Positions 52,607-63,526 of a DNA stretch of 64,000 nt are shown in pieces. The translations under genes and the position numbers were made by a program. Below the pieces are notes generated by a model, which saw nothing but the letters and a program-made list of their open reading frames with translations, did no database searches and was not told where the DNA came from. How positions within the stretch are numbered: the first letter of the stretch is position 1; the number at the start of each line of letters is the position of its first letter. This DNA is from Rhodoferax sp. BLA1 (GTDB lineage: Bacteria > Pseudomonadota > Gammaproteobacteria > Burkholderiales > Burkholderiaceae_C): assembly GCF_013416775.1 (NCBI RefSeq), contig NZ_SZVI01000013.1:186001-250000 (forward strand), read 5' to 3'.

Positions 52607-53103
52607 TACGCCCCCTGACCCATGTGCAAAACCGGCCAGACCGGGAGCTGCAACTGCAACAACAGCACAAAGGCCAGGTAACAGCCCACCGCCAACGCAG
52701 TGGCCAGCAACAGGCTTTCTCTTAAATTGAATCGTTCACCGGCCAGACCCGCCACCAGGGTCAGGCCAAAAATCGCCACGATGAAACCCATGGCAGGCCA
52801 GTTCAGGCTGGGCAGCCCACCCAGCAGCACCCCGAACAAGAGGTTGGCTGCGACGATGAAAAACAGCGGCTTCCAGGCCCAGGGCCCCACCGCCAGCCGC
52901 TGGCCCGGCGATTTGCGCAAACCGCGCAGCAAGATCAACACACCCAGCACCGCCAGCAGCACCCCCAACACCATCGGGAAATAACCCGGCCCCATGCGGG
53001 CGCTGGTGCCCACGGTGTACGAAGTCGCGCCCCAGGCAAAGGCCGAGCCCACCAGCGCCAGCAAACCACCCGCATACACATCTTTGTCCAACACAACCGA
53101 CAT
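52606..53103 (-). CDS. tctB: Tripartite tricarboxylate transporter small membrane subunit (TctB)
   Basis: A 165-residue protein with four predicted helices, as usual for TctB. The N-terminus (AFAWGATSYTVGTSARMGPGYFP) carries the GPGYFP family motif, followed by membrane helices such as LLAVLGVLILLRGL and FIVAANLLFGVLLGG. It overlaps tctA by one base. It probably stabilises TctA or links it to the receptor. Start 53103 lies 22 bp beyond the GspE-like gene end in the same direction. Confidence 0.88.
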   Translation of the reverse strand: MSVVLDKDVYAGGLLALVGSAFAWGATSYTVGTSARMGPGYFPMVLGVLLAVLGVLILLRGLRKSPGQRLAVGPWAWKPLFFIVAANLLFGVLLGGLPSLNWPAMGFIVAIFGLTLVAGLAGERFNLRESLLLATALAVGCYLAFVLLLQLQLPVWPVLHMGQGA

Positions 53104-53125
53104 CCCAACGACTCCTGTGATCTCT

Positions 53126-54913
53126 TCAATACTCTGGTGACGGGGTGCTGGACAGCACCTCCTCCAGCACCGTCAGTCCTTCTGCCACCCGCAAAGCCCC
53201 CGCCAGACGCAGTGGGCGCATGCCATCACTGATGGCCTGGCGCTTGAGTGCATCCGAGTTGGGCTCACGGTTGATCTGGGACTTGAAGGCCTCAGACACC
53301 ACCAGCAACTCGTACAGCCCCATGCGCCCCCTGAAACCCGTCATGCGGCAATCAACACAACCCACCGGTTTGAACGGTTTGTAACTGCCACTGAGCTGCC
53401 AGGGTTTGACCGCTTGCTCCAGCGTCTCACGCGAGGTCGCTGCATCAGGCGCCTTGCACAGCGGGCACAAGGTGCGCACCAGGCGCTGCGCCAGCACGCC
53501 CAGCAGCGTGGCGTTGATCAGGTACGCAGGCACACCCAGCTCCATCAAACGCGTGATGGCCGAGGGTGCGTCGTTGGTGTGCAGGGTGGAGAACACCAGA
53601 TGCCCGGTCAGCGCCGCCTGCACCGCCATCTCAGCGGTGGCCTGGTCGCGGATTTCACCGACCATGATGATGTCGGGGTCCTGGCGCATCAGGGCGCGCA
53701 GGCCTTCGGGGAAACCAAAGTCGAGCTGGGTCTGCACCTGGGTCTGGTTGAACGAGGCCTCGATCATCTCGATCGGGTCTTCCACGGTACTCACATTCAC
53801 CTCTTCGGTGGCGACGCGCTTGAGGGTTGAATACAGGGTGGTCGTCTTGCCCGAACCCGTGGGACCAGTGACCAGGATGATGCCGTTGGGACGTTTGACC
53901 AGCGCCTCCCAGCGTTCGGCGTCGTGTTTTGAAAAACCCAGCGCATCGAGCTCCTTGACCGTGGTCTCCGGGTCAAAAATCCGCATCACCATCTTTTCAC
54001 CAAAAGCGGTGGGCAGGGTCGAGATCCGCATTTCGACCTCAGCCCCGCCGGGGTTGCGGGTTTTGATCCGGCCATCCTGCGGGCGGCGTTTTTCCACCAC
54101 ATCCATCCGGCTGAGCAGCTTGATACGCGCCGTCATCGCGGTTAACACACCCATCGGCATCTGGTAGACCGGGTGCAACACACCGTCGATGCGGAAACGG
54201 ATCACACCTTGCTCACGGCGCGGCTCCAAGTGGATGTCACTGGCACGCTGGTCAAACGCGTATTGCCACAACCAGTCCACCACCTGCACCACACTCTGGT
54301 CGTTGGCGTCGAGTTGTTTGTTGCTTTTACCAAGCTCAACCAGTTGCTCAAAACTGGAGCCCACATTGGCGCCCGACTTGGCTGCGGCGCGTACCGACTT
54401 GGCCAGCGCAAAAAACTCCACCGTGTAGCGGTGGATGTCCTGCGGATTCGCCACCACACGGCGCACGCTGCGCCGTGACTGGCGTTCCACTTCCCCGACC
54501 CAGTCGATCATGTAGGGCTCGGCGGTGGCCACGACGATCTCGTGGGCACTGACCTGCACTGGCAAAATTTTGTGGCGCTCGGCGTAGGCCGGGCTCATGG
54601 TGTCGGCCACTTTGCCCACATCCACCTTGAGCGGATCAATCCGCAAATAAGCGAGCTTCACATGACCGGCCAGCCACTGGGTCAGCGACTCCAGATCCAT
54701 CGGTTTGTCGTCTGCAGCGCGATGCACTGCCACGCTGGCCAGACGCAACAAGGGGTGCTGCGCACTTTCGGCCTGGGCGCAGCGGGTGTGGATGCGCTGG
54801 GCTTCCTGCGTCGAGATGGTGCCATCCGCCTTGAGCCAAGACACCAGGCTGCGCCAGTCCAGCGGGCCGGTGTGGGCCTCAGCGCGGTGTTTGGCAGACG
54901 GCGTGGGGGTCAT
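53126..54913 (-). CDS. GspE/PilB-family secretion or pilus ATPase
   Basis: A 595-residue hexameric ATPase. The N-terminal region matches the MshEN/T2SSE_N domain (YLRIDPLKVDVGKVADTMS). The core has Walker A GPTGSGKTTTLYSTL, the Asp box (EDPIEM), Walker B (DPDIIMVGEIRD) and a His box (STLHTNDA). A zinc-binding module (CPLCKAP, then GCVDCRMTGF) has both C-x2-C pairs of GspE/PilB. No other secretin or pilin genes are in the window, so it may act with a distant system. The ATG overlaps the spermidine-synthase-like stop by four bases. Confidence 0.93.
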   Translation of the reverse strand: MTPTPSAKHRAEAHTGPLDWRSLVSWLKADGTISTQEAQRIHTRCAQAESAQHPLLRLASVAVHRAADDKPMDLESLTQWLAGHVKLAYLRIDPLKVDVGKVADTMSPAYAERHKILPVQVSAHEIVVATAEPYMIDWVGEVERQSRRSVRRVVANPQDIHRYTVEFFALAKSVRAAAKSGANVGSSFEQLVELGKSNKQLDANDQSVVQVVDWLWQYAFDQRASDIHLEPRREQGVIRFRIDGVLHPVYQMPMGVLTAMTARIKLLSRMDVVEKRRPQDGRIKTRNPGGAEVEMRISTLPTAFGEKMVMRIFDPETTVKELDALGFSKHDAERWEALVKRPNGIILVTGPTGSGKTTTLYSTLKRVATEEVNVSTVEDPIEMIEASFNQTQVQTQLDFGFPEGLRALMRQDPDIIMVGEIRDQATAEMAVQAALTGHLVFSTLHTNDAPSAITRLMELGVPAYLINATLLGVLAQRLVRTLCPLCKAPDAATSRETLEQAVKPWQLSGSYKPFKPVGCVDCRMTGFRGRMGLYELLVVSEAFKSQINREPNSDALKRQAISDGMRPLRLAGALRVAEGLTVLEEVLSSTPSPEY

Positions 54914-55665
54914 GACAACATCGGCTTGAACACCCGCACCCATTTGGCGGCCGGCAAACCCCAGCGTGCCTCAATCACAGCGGCACGCGCCATCAAAACC
55001 TCGCGTTTGGGCCGCGTGGGTGTGTGTTGTGCCAGCACCACGGTATTGCCCTCACGGGTGGGTTTGAAGGCCCAAATAGCATCCTTGCCAAAGGCCGCCG
55101 ACATTTTTTCGACACTGCGCTCAAAACTCGAAGCCCGGCCAAACAGGTTGACCGTCATGCAGCCCTCCGGCGTCAACAAACGCCGACAGTGGTTGTAAAA
55201 CGGCAGGCTATCCAGCACTGGCGCGGCGGCCTCGCGGTCGTACAGGTCCACCTGCAAAGCGTCCACCGTGCCCCACCACTTGGGGTTGAGTATTTCCTGA
55301 GCGGCATCGGCCAGCACCACCCGCATCGTCGGGTTGTCGGCGGGCAATTTGAAATGGTTGCGACACATGGCGAGAACTTGTGGGTTCAGTTCTATGGCCG
55401 TGGTTTTGATGCGCAGTTCCTTGGCGCAGAACTTGGTCAGGGAGCCTGCACCCAGGCCCAATTGCATGGCTTGGCGGTCTGTCACCGTCTCCGGGTCGAC
55501 GAACAACAGCCAAGCCATCATGCGCTGCACATACTCGTGCACAAGCCCAATGGAATCCTCCAGAAACATGGAGCCTTGGATCCACTCGCTGCCCAGATGC
55601 AAATGCCGAATGTTGCCGTCGTCAGAGAAATTGACTTCGGGGAGTTGTGTGCTGCGTTTTTTCAA
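54910..55665 (-). CDS. Spermidine-synthase-like methyltransferase-fold protein
   Basis: A 251-residue protein with a Rossmann methyltransferase core: MQLGLGAGSLTKFCAKEL is the AdoMet-type glycine motif (~68-85), TTAIELNPQVLAMCR is the acidic strand end, and DALQVDLYDREA follows. The polyamine-synthase signature is incomplete, so it is not called a true SpeE. It is linked by an ATGA overlap with the GspE-like gene downstream and follows ComFB, so it may belong to the same unit. Donor and acceptor unknown. Confidence 0.78.
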   Translation of the reverse strand: MKKRSTQLPEVNFSDDGNIRHLHLGSEWIQGSMFLEDSIGLVHEYVQRMMAWLLFVDPETVTDRQAMQLGLGAGSLTKFCAKELRIKTTAIELNPQVLAMCRNHFKLPADNPTMRVVLADAAQEILNPKWWGTVDALQVDLYDREAAAPVLDSLPFYNHCRRLLTPEGCMTVNLFGRASSFERSVEKMSAAFGKDAIWAFKPTREGNTVVLAQHTPTRPKREVLMARAAVIEARWGLPAAKWVRVFKPMLS

Positions 55666-55724
55666 GATGCCGGATTATCCCCAATCGCCTGGGCTGTCAA
55701 CGGCGGCACCCCTCACCGACCAAC

Positions 55725-56012
55725 TTAAACAGCGCTGTTTTGCCCGCCCGAGCGGTCTTTCACAAAACCAAAGGCAAAACTCAGTGCTTCTTGCAAGGAG
55801 TCTTCCATGGCGTGGCGCTCCGGCTCGGTCAGGTAGAACATCATGTCGACGTCGTGGCGCAAATAACGCGCAGGCAGTCGGTTGAGCGCGACACAGGCCA
55901 CATCGGCCAGCATATCGGCGCTGAAGCCAGGGTGAGAGCCAGACATTTTGGCCACCGCCTCAAACACAACCGGCTCAAAATAGTTGTGAATCTGCTCAAA
56001 GTTGATGATCAT
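55725..56012 (-). CDS. ComFB family protein
   Basis: A 95-residue protein with the ComFB core: an N-terminal NYFEPVVFEAVAKM, then DMLADVACVALNRLPARYLRHDVDM, which is the family's conserved stretch, and a helical C-terminus. ComFB proteins occur next to competence, pilus and c-di-GMP-linked genes; some bind cyclic nucleotides. The neighbouring GspE-type ATPase supports a surface-machinery context. No signal peptide. Confidence 0.82.
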   Translation of the reverse strand: MIINFEQIHNYFEPVVFEAVAKMSGSHPGFSADMLADVACVALNRLPARYLRHDVDMMFYLTEPERHAMEDSLQEALSFAFGFVKDRSGGQNSAV

Positions 56013-56274
56013 AAAGTGACTTTAAAAGGTGTTTGACCCGTCAAGACCAGCGTGCCAAAGCAGCCAGACCGCCCTGGTAAAAAAGTGGCACTTTTTCAAC
56101 TGTACATGAATTTTGTGCTGACAACTGATGTTCCCAAGCTACAAAACATGTAGCAATTCGGCAATTTGCGATATAGTCCACTTTTCGCGCCGACACAAAA
56201 GGGCACGCCTGGGTTAGCACAGCCCACTGCCGTGACGCCCTTGGCAGAAATTTCATGTCCTAAGGAGATGCCCC

Positions 56275-56586
56275 ATGAGTACAAAAGAAACCGCTGCCAT
56301 TGGCCAGCTGTTAAGCCTTCTTGAATCACGTTATGCCATTCGTGTGCTTTGGGCACTCAAAGACGGCCACCCCCAGACCTTCCGGCTGCTACAAGACAGC
56401 GTCGGCGGCATCACCCCCAACACCCTGAACACGCGGATCAAGGAAATGCGTGAAGCCGGTCTGCTCGACCACGGCAGCAGCGGCTATCTGGTGACCCCAT
56501 TGGGTGCTGACCTGCTTAAGCGCATGGGTGATCTCTCCGCCTTTGCCACCAAATGGGTCTCGACCCAAGCCAAAAAGAAAGCCTGA
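56275..56586 (+). CDS. HxlR-family winged-helix regulator
   Basis: A 103-residue protein with an HxlR-type winged helix: [19 protein letters not shown], then [19 protein letters not shown] (recognition helix) and the wing [28 protein letters not shown] precedes the ATG, an ideal ribosome-binding site. These are often redox- or thiol-responsive repressors or activators; no conserved Cys is visible, so the signal is unknown. It is followed by the FKBP gene in the same direction. The 56013-56274 gap upstream contains only its control region. Confidence 0.85.
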   Translation: MSTKETAAIGQLLSLLESRYAIRVLWALKDGHPQTFRLLQDSVGGITPNTLNTRIKEMREAGLLDHGSSGYLVTPLGADLLKRMGDLSAFATKWVSTQAKKKA

Positions 56587-56633
56587 AGACAGCCGTTTTC
56601 AGCCGTATCCAACCTGTCTATCTCTCTGCTGCC

Positions 56634-56984
56634 ATGATCACAACTCCCTCAGGACTCCAATACGAAGACAGCATCACCGGTGTTGGTGATGTCGCCACCG
56701 ATGGCCAACGCGTCACGGTCCATTACACCGGCTGGTTGTTCCAGGACGGTGTCCAAGGCGCCAAATTCGACTCCAGCAAAGATCGGGGCACACCTTTTGT
56801 GTTCAACCTGGGTGCTGGCTCTGTCATCCGTGGCTGGGACGAAGGTGTGGCGGGCATGCAAGTCGGCGGCACCCGCACATTGATCATTCCCCCAGGCCTG
56901 GGTTATGGTGCGCGCGGCGCCGGTGGCGTGATCCCGCCGAACGCCACCCTGAAATTTGAAGTTGAATTGCTCAAGCTGTCCTGA
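56634..56984 (+). CDS. FKBP-type peptidyl-prolyl cis-trans isomerase
   Basis: A 116-residue single-domain FKBP with the full active-site set: [11 protein letters not shown], the KFDSS (Phe-Asp) pair, [18 protein letters not shown] and [19 protein letters not shown]. There is no signal peptide or chaperone insert, so it acts in the cytoplasm as a folding helper. The ATG at 56634 gives a normal start; the open frame further upstream overlaps the HxlR gene. It ends in a clear terminator, so it is the last gene of its unit. Confidence 0.93.
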   Translation: MITTPSGLQYEDSITGVGDVATDGQRVTVHYTGWLFQDGVQGAKFDSSKDRGTPFVFNLGAGSVIRGWDEGVAGMQVGGTRTLIIPPGLGYGARGAGGVIPPNATLKFEVELLKLS

Positions 56985-57005
56985 GCATCTCCGTTTGGCT
57001 GACTC

Positions 57006-57032
57006 CGGGCACCTGCAACAGGTGCCCGTTTT
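57006..57032 (+). terminator. Rho-independent terminator after the FKBP gene
   Basis: Perfect 10-bp stem CGGGCACCTG-CAA-CAGGTGCCCG followed by TTTTATTT, 22 bp after the FKBP stop. It separates the FKBP unit from the grpE-dnaK-dnaJ operon. Confidence 0.92.
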
Positions 57033-57094
57033 ATTTGTGACATGCTGTTCTGTTGCCAGTCAGCGCTGACAACAAAATTTTTGTGGATATGACT

Positions 57095-57122
57095 CTTGAA
57101 AAAGCAAGACACATCACCATCT
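57095..57122 (+). promoter_or_regulatory. Sigma-32 (heat-shock) promoter of grpE
   Basis: -35 CTTGAAA (57095-57101), a 13-bp spacer, then -10 CACCATCT (57115-57122), one mismatch from CCCCATNT. It lies 35 bp upstream of the grpE start codon and after the FKBP terminator, so it likely drives grpE-dnaK-dnaJ. Confidence 0.82.
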
Positions 57123-57156
57123 CACAGCATCGTTCATTCAAAACCCGCCTCACCGC

Positions 57157-57729
57157 ATGTCTGACTCAACACCTCAACCTACTTCTGCGGACCATTCCGC
57201 CGCCCCAGCCCCTGCGGTTGATGGGCAAAACACCCAGGAAACTTTGGCCAACTACGAGTCAGAGCTTCTGACCAAGTGCCAGGCCGACTTGGCTGATTTA
57301 CAAGCCAAAAGCGCCGAACTGGCTGACCAGTACCTGCGTGCCAAGGCCGATGTGGAAAACGCCCGCCGCCGCGCCGAGGACGAAGTCGCCAAGTCACGCA
57401 AATTTGCTCTGGAAGGTTTTGCCGACAGCCTGCTGCCGGTGATCGACAGCCTGGAAGCTGGTCTGTCCATCAAAGACGCCAAGATCGAGCAAATTCGTGA
57501 AGGTGCCCAAGCCACCTTGCGGCAATTGCTGGCAGCCCTGGAGCGCAACAAGGTCGTGGCAGTCGACCCCGCGCCGGGCAGCAAGTTCGACCCCCACCAA
57601 CACCAAGCCATCAGTGTGGTGCCGTCCGAGCACGAAGCCAACTCGGTGGTGACCGTGCTGCAAAAGGGTTACCTGATTTCCGAACGCGTTCTGCGGCCAG
57701 CACTGGTCACTGTCTCGGCACCCAAATAA
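57157..57729 (+). CDS. grpE: Nucleotide exchange factor GrpE
   Basis: A 190-residue GrpE. It has a Ser/Ala/Pro-rich disordered N-terminus (1-28), a long coiled coil ([20 protein letters not shown]) for dimerisation, and the C-terminal beta domain ([33 protein letters not shown]). It releases ADP from DnaK in the chaperone cycle. It is first in grpE-dnaK-dnaJ, 34 bp after a sigma-32-type -10 box. Confidence 0.95.
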   Translation: MSDSTPQPTSADHSAAPAPAVDGQNTQETLANYESELLTKCQADLADLQAKSAELADQYLRAKADVENARRRAEDEVAKSRKFALEGFADSLLPVIDSLEAGLSIKDAKIEQIREGAQATLRQLLAALERNKVVAVDPAPGSKFDPHQHQAISVVPSEHEANSVVTVLQKGYLISERVLRPALVTVSAPK

Positions 57730-57800
57730 AACATTCATCCAGCTTGAAATCAAACAAGCTGTCCGCAAGTTACAAACATCTGACTATTTAGGAGTTCACC

Positions 57801-59747
<1,947 letters not shown>

Positions 59748-59788
59748 ACGCTTGGCACTTCAACACTGTTGTTGACACAGGCAGCACG

Positions 59789-59823
59789 CGCCGCGTTGAT
59801 CACCGCAAGGGAGCAACGCGGCG
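59789..59823 (+). other. Hairpin in the dnaK-dnaJ intergenic region
   Basis: Perfect 10-bp stem CGCCGCGTTG (59789-59798) and CAACGCGGCG (59814-59823), a 15-nt loop, then TTTGT. It lies 42 bp after dnaK and 29 bp before dnaJ. It may be a partial terminator or a stabiliser of dnaK mRNA, lowering dnaJ expression relative to dnaK. Confidence 0.6.
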
Positions 59824-59852
59824 TTTGTATTGAAACCAGGCACGAGTAGACC

Positions 59853-60989
59853 ATGTCAAAAAGAGATTACTACGAGGTTCTGGGTGTTCCCAAAAACGCC
59901 ACAGACGACGAGATTAAGAAGGCTTATCGCAAACACGCGATGAAGCACCACCCTGACCGCAACCAGGGTGACTCCGCCAAAGTGGCCGAAGAAAAATTCA
60001 AGGAATCCAAAGAAGCCTACGAGATGCTGTCGGACCCGCAAAAACGGGCAGCCTACGACCAGCACGGCTTTGCCGGTGTGGACCCGAACATGCGCGGTGG
60101 CGCAGGCGGTGCAGAAGCCTATGGTGGTTTTGCCGAAGCCTTTGGTGACATTTTTGGTGACATGTTTGGCCAGCAACGCGGTCGTGCCGGTGGTGGCCGC
60201 CAGGTCTACCGTGGCAGCGACCTGAGCTACGCCATGGAAGTGACGCTGGAAGAAGCCGCTAAGGGCAAGGACGCACAGATTCGCATCCCGAGCTGGGACA
60301 ACTGCGACAGCTGCCACGGCAGCGGCGCCAAACCCGGCACCCAGGTCAAGTCCTGCGGCACCTGTGGCGGTACCGGTTCGGTGCAGATGCGCCAAGGTTT
60401 CTTCAGCGTGCAGCAAACCTGCCCGACCTGTCGCGGCACCGGCAAGGTCATTCCCGAACCCTGCCCAGCCTGCCATGGACAGGGCAAGATCAAGAAACAA
60501 AAAACACTCGAAGTCAAAATCCCGGCCGGTATCGACGGTGGCATGCGCATCCGCAGCGCGGGCAATGGTGAACCTGGCACCAATGGTGGCCCGCCGGGTG
60601 ACCTGTACATCGAGATCCGCCTCAAGAAACACGACATTTTTGAGCGCGATGGAGATGACTTGCATTGCTCGGTGCCTATCAGCATCGTCACTGCCACGCT
60701 CGGTGGTGAAATTGATGTGCCCACCTTGGCGGGCAAAGCCGCCATCGACATCCCCGAAGGCACACAAACCGGCAAACAGTTCCGTCTGCGTGGCAAGGGC
60801 ATCAAGGGTGTGCGCTCCAGCTACCCCGGTGACCTGTATTGCCACATCCTGATCGAAACCCCGGTCAAACTCACCGAACACCAGCGCAAGCTGCTGCGTG
60901 AGCTTGATGAGTCTCTGAAAAAGGGCGGCAGCAAACACTCACCCACCGGTGACAGTTGGACCGACCGGCTGAAGAGTTTCTTCAGCTGA
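59853..60989 (+). CDS. dnaJ: Hsp40 co-chaperone DnaJ
   Basis: A 378-residue full-length DnaJ. The J domain is [20 protein letters not shown] with the HPD triad (KHHPDRN, ~33-35). A Gly/Phe-rich region follows ([18 protein letters not shown]), then four zinc-finger repeats, C-x2-C-x-G-x-G ([37 protein letters not shown]) and the C-terminal substrate-binding domain ([13 protein letters not shown]). It stimulates DnaK ATPase and presents substrates. Last gene of the heat-shock operon, followed by a strong terminator. Confidence 0.97.
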   Translation: MSKRDYYEVLGVPKNATDDEIKKAYRKHAMKHHPDRNQGDSAKVAEEKFKESKEAYEMLSDPQKRAAYDQHGFAGVDPNMRGGAGGAEAYGGFAEAFGDIFGDMFGQQRGRAGGGRQVYRGSDLSYAMEVTLEEAAKGKDAQIRIPSWDNCDSCHGSGAKPGTQVKSCGTCGGTGSVQMRQGFFSVQQTCPTCRGTGKVIPEPCPACHGQGKIKKQKTLEVKIPAGIDGGMRIRSAGNGEPGTNGGPPGDLYIEIRLKKHDIFERDGDDLHCSVPISIVTATLGGEIDVPTLAGKAAIDIPEGTQTGKQFRLRGKGIKGVRSSYPGDLYCHILIETPVKLTEHQRKLLRELDESLKKGGSKHSPTGDSWTDRLKSFFS

Positions 60990-61025
60990 TCTAACCGCCT
61001 TCTACCGGGAGCCCATCCCTGCTAC

Positions 61026-61067
61026 AAAAAAGCCACGCAGTCCTTCAAAAACTGCGTGGCTTTTTTT
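61026..61067. terminator. Bidirectional-type rho-independent terminator after dnaJ
   Basis: AAAAAAGCCACGCAGT, a 9-nt loop, then ACTGCGTGGCTTTTTTT: a perfect 10-bp G/C-containing stem with A-run and T-run flanks, 36 bp after dnaJ. It ends the heat-shock operon before the metallo-hydrolase gene. Confidence 0.93.
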
Positions 61068-61096
61068 CATCATCTCATCACTCAGGAGCATCAGCC

Positions 61097-62461
61097 ATGT
61101 CTGTCACCATCACCTTTCTCGGCGGCGCCGGTACCGTCACTGGCTCCAAATACCTGGTGCGCCACGACGGCAAAGCGCTGTTGGTGGACTGCGGCCTGTT
61201 CCAGGGCTACAAACAGCTGCGTCTGCGCAACTGGAACCCGCTGCCAGTGGCACCCGACCAGATCAACGCGGTGTTACTCACCCACGCGCATCTGGACCAC
61301 AGTGGTTACCTGCCACTGCTGGTGAAAGAGGGATTTACTGGGCACGTCTATGCCACCCCCGCCACGCGCGACCTGTGCAAAATCCTGCTGCCCGACAGCG
61401 GCCACATTCAGGAAGAAGACGCCGAATTTGCAAACCGACACAAACTCTCCAAACACGAGACTGCCCTGCCCCTGTACACCCGGCAAGACGCTTTGGACGC
61501 CCTGCCACACATCAAAACCCATGAGACTGGCCGCCCCTTCAGCCCGATTCCCGGCTGGAAGGCCACCTTCTCTGCGGCGGGTCATATTCTGGGCGCCAGC
61601 AGCATCCTGCTGGAAGTCGCCGGGCGGCGCATCCTGTTCTCCGGCGATCTGGGCCGCCCGGACGACCTGATCATGAGCCCGCCGGACGATGCGCCGCAGG
61701 CCGACACGGTGCTGATCGAGTCCACCTACGGCGACCGCACCCACCCGGTGGACGACATCCTGGCCGAACTGGCGGCGCCATTGCAACGTGTGGCCAAACG
61801 CGGCGGTGTGGCGGTGGTGCCAGTCTTTGCGGTGGGCCGTGCCCAGGCACTGCTGCATGCGATCCATCTGCTCAAACTCCGGGGTGATTTGCCAAGCTCG
61901 TTGCCGGTGTTTCTGGACAGCCCGATGGCGGTGCACACCACCCATTTGTTTGAGGCACACCTGGGTGAACACCGCCTGAGCCAGCAAGACAGCCGCGCCC
62001 TGACCCATGGCGCCACCATGGTCAACAGCACCGACGAGTCACGCGCCCTGGCCAGCCGCCACGGCCCGATGGTGATCCTGTCGGCCAGCGGCATGGCCAC
62101 CGGCGGGCGGGTGTTACACCACTTGGCGCACTACGCGGGTGACCACCGCAACATGGTCATCCTGACCGGTTATCAGGCGCCCGGCACTCGGGGCGCCAGC
62201 TTTGCCAGCGGTGCGAAAACCGTGCGTATCCATGGCCGCGATGTGGTCGTGAATGCGGAGGTGGTGCAACTGCAATCGGCCTCGGCCCACGCCGATGCCA
62301 ACCAGCTGATCAGCTGGCTGCGCACGATGCCGCAGGCGCCCGATCAGGTCTACATCGTGCATGGTGAAGCGGGTCCGTCCGACACCCTGCGCGCGCGCAT
62401 CAAACACGAGCTGGGCTGGCGTGCGCTGGTGCCAGAGGCCGGGTCCACCTGGCCCACCTGA
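61097..62461 (+). CDS. Metallo-beta-lactamase/beta-CASP RNA-processing nuclease-like protein
   Basis: A 454-residue protein with the zinc-binding motif HAHLDHSG (63-70), further ligands in GHIQEED and FSAAGHILGASS, and DLGRPDDL. The beta-CASP segment is present (VFLDSPMAVHTTHLF, then ILSASGMATGGRVLHH) and a final H motif (ASAHADANQL). Members of this group (YshI/CPSF-73/RNase J-like archaeal types) cut RNA or DNA. Cytoplasmic, no signal peptide. It stands alone after the dnaJ terminator, with GGAGCATCAGCC before the ATG. Confidence 0.92.
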   Translation: MSVTITFLGGAGTVTGSKYLVRHDGKALLVDCGLFQGYKQLRLRNWNPLPVAPDQINAVLLTHAHLDHSGYLPLLVKEGFTGHVYATPATRDLCKILLPDSGHIQEEDAEFANRHKLSKHETALPLYTRQDALDALPHIKTHETGRPFSPIPGWKATFSAAGHILGASSILLEVAGRRILFSGDLGRPDDLIMSPPDDAPQADTVLIESTYGDRTHPVDDILAELAAPLQRVAKRGGVAVVPVFAVGRAQALLHAIHLLKLRGDLPSSLPVFLDSPMAVHTTHLFEAHLGEHRLSQQDSRALTHGATMVNSTDESRALASRHGPMVILSASGMATGGRVLHHLAHYAGDHRNMVILTGYQAPGTRGASFASGAKTVRIHGRDVVVNAEVVQLQSASAHADANQLISWLRTMPQAPDQVYIVHGEAGPSDTLRARIKHELGWRALVPEAGSTWPT

Positions 62462-62493
62462 ACACATCAGACGATTCACTTGCTACGGTAAGA

Positions 62494-62535
62494 ATAGCTA
62501 CCTGCCCTTTTCAATAAAGGGCTAGAGGCCAATTT
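62494..62535 (+). repeat. 42-bp palindromic repeat, copy 14 (well preserved), between convergent genes
   Basis: ATAGCT-ACCT-GCCCTTTTCAATAAAGGGC-TAGAGGC-CAATTT: intact stem. It fills the 75-bp gap between the nuclease-like gene and the convergent nitronate monooxygenase stop, so it may act as a two-way terminator. Confidence 0.8.
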
Positions 62536-62536
62536 C

Positions 62537-63496
62537 TTATACAACACCTAGCAAACGCTCACGCGCTGCCGCGTACTCGCGTTTGAGCTGCGCCACAAAA
62601 TCAGCCGTGCTCTGCACCTGGCTGACGGCGCCGATGCCTTGGCCACAGCCCCAGATGTCTTTCCAGGCTTTGGCCTTGTCACCGCCAAAATTCATCGCGC
62701 TCGGGTCGCTCTCGGGCAGGTTCTCAGGGTCCAGACCGGCGGCGCGGATGCTGGGCGCCAGGTAGTTGCCGTGCACACCGGTGAACAGGTTGCTGTAGAT
62801 GATGTCGTCGGAGTTGCTGGCCACAATCGCCTGTTTGTAGGCCTCTGACGCACGCGCCTCGTGGGTGGCGATGAAGGCCGAGCCAATGTAGGCAAAGTCC
62901 GCCCCACAAGCTTGGGCCGCCAGCACCGCACCACCGCTGGCGATTGAGCCGCTGAGCACCAGCGGACCGTCAAACCACTGGCGGATTTCCTGCACCAAGG
63001 CAAACGGGCTTTTGACGCCAGCGTGCCCACCGGCACCTGCGGCCACCGCAATCAGGCCGTCGGCACCTTTCTCGATGGCTTTGTGGGCGTGTTTGTTGTT
63101 GATCACATCGTGCAACACCACGCCGCCGTAGCTGTGGGCGGCAGCGTTGATGTCTTCGCGCGCACCCAGACTGGTGATGATGATCGGCACCTTGTATTTG
63201 ACACACAGCGCCATGTCGTGTTCAAGCCGCTCATTGCTTTTGTGCACGATCTGGTTGATGGCAAAGGGTGCAGCGGGTTGCAGCGGGTGCGCCCGGTTGT
63301 GGGCAGCCAGCGCCTCGGTGATCTCGATCAGCCAGTCCTCCAACTGCTCGGCGGGTCGGGCGTTCAGCGCAGGCATGCTGCCCACCACACCGGCGATACA
63401 TTGGGCGATCACCAGCTGCGGGTTGCTGATGATGAACAGTGGTGAGCCAATCACCGGGAACGGCAAACGGTCAAGGGGCGTGGGGAGTCTGGACAT
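62537..63496 (-). CDS. Nitronate monooxygenase (2-nitropropane dioxygenase family)
   Basis: A 319-residue FMN-dependent TIM-barrel enzyme. Family segments are FPVIGSPLFIISNPQLVIAQ at the N-terminus, the central ITSLGAREDINAAAHSYG, the phosphate-binding GAGGHAG and then SGSIASGGAV, and the downstream AYIGSAFIATHEA. It oxidises nitronates such as propionate-3-nitronate or related compounds and may detoxify. ATG 63496 is preferred; an in-frame GTG lies 24 bases earlier. It is convergent with the nuclease-like gene and follows a partial hydrolase gene in the same direction. Confidence 0.92.
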   Translation of the reverse strand: MSRLPTPLDRLPFPVIGSPLFIISNPQLVIAQCIAGVVGSMPALNARPAEQLEDWLIEITEALAAHNRAHPLQPAAPFAINQIVHKSNERLEHDMALCVKYKVPIIITSLGAREDINAAAHSYGGVVLHDVINNKHAHKAIEKGADGLIAVAAGAGGHAGVKSPFALVQEIRQWFDGPLVLSGSIASGGAVLAAQACGADFAYIGSAFIATHEARASEAYKQAIVASNSDDIIYSNLFTGVHGNYLAPSIRAAGLDPENLPESDPSAMNFGGDKAKAWKDIWGCGQGIGAVSQVQSTADFVAQLKREYAAARERLLGVV

Positions 63497-63526
63497 AGGA
63501 TGACTTTTCTGAATGACCACAGCGGG

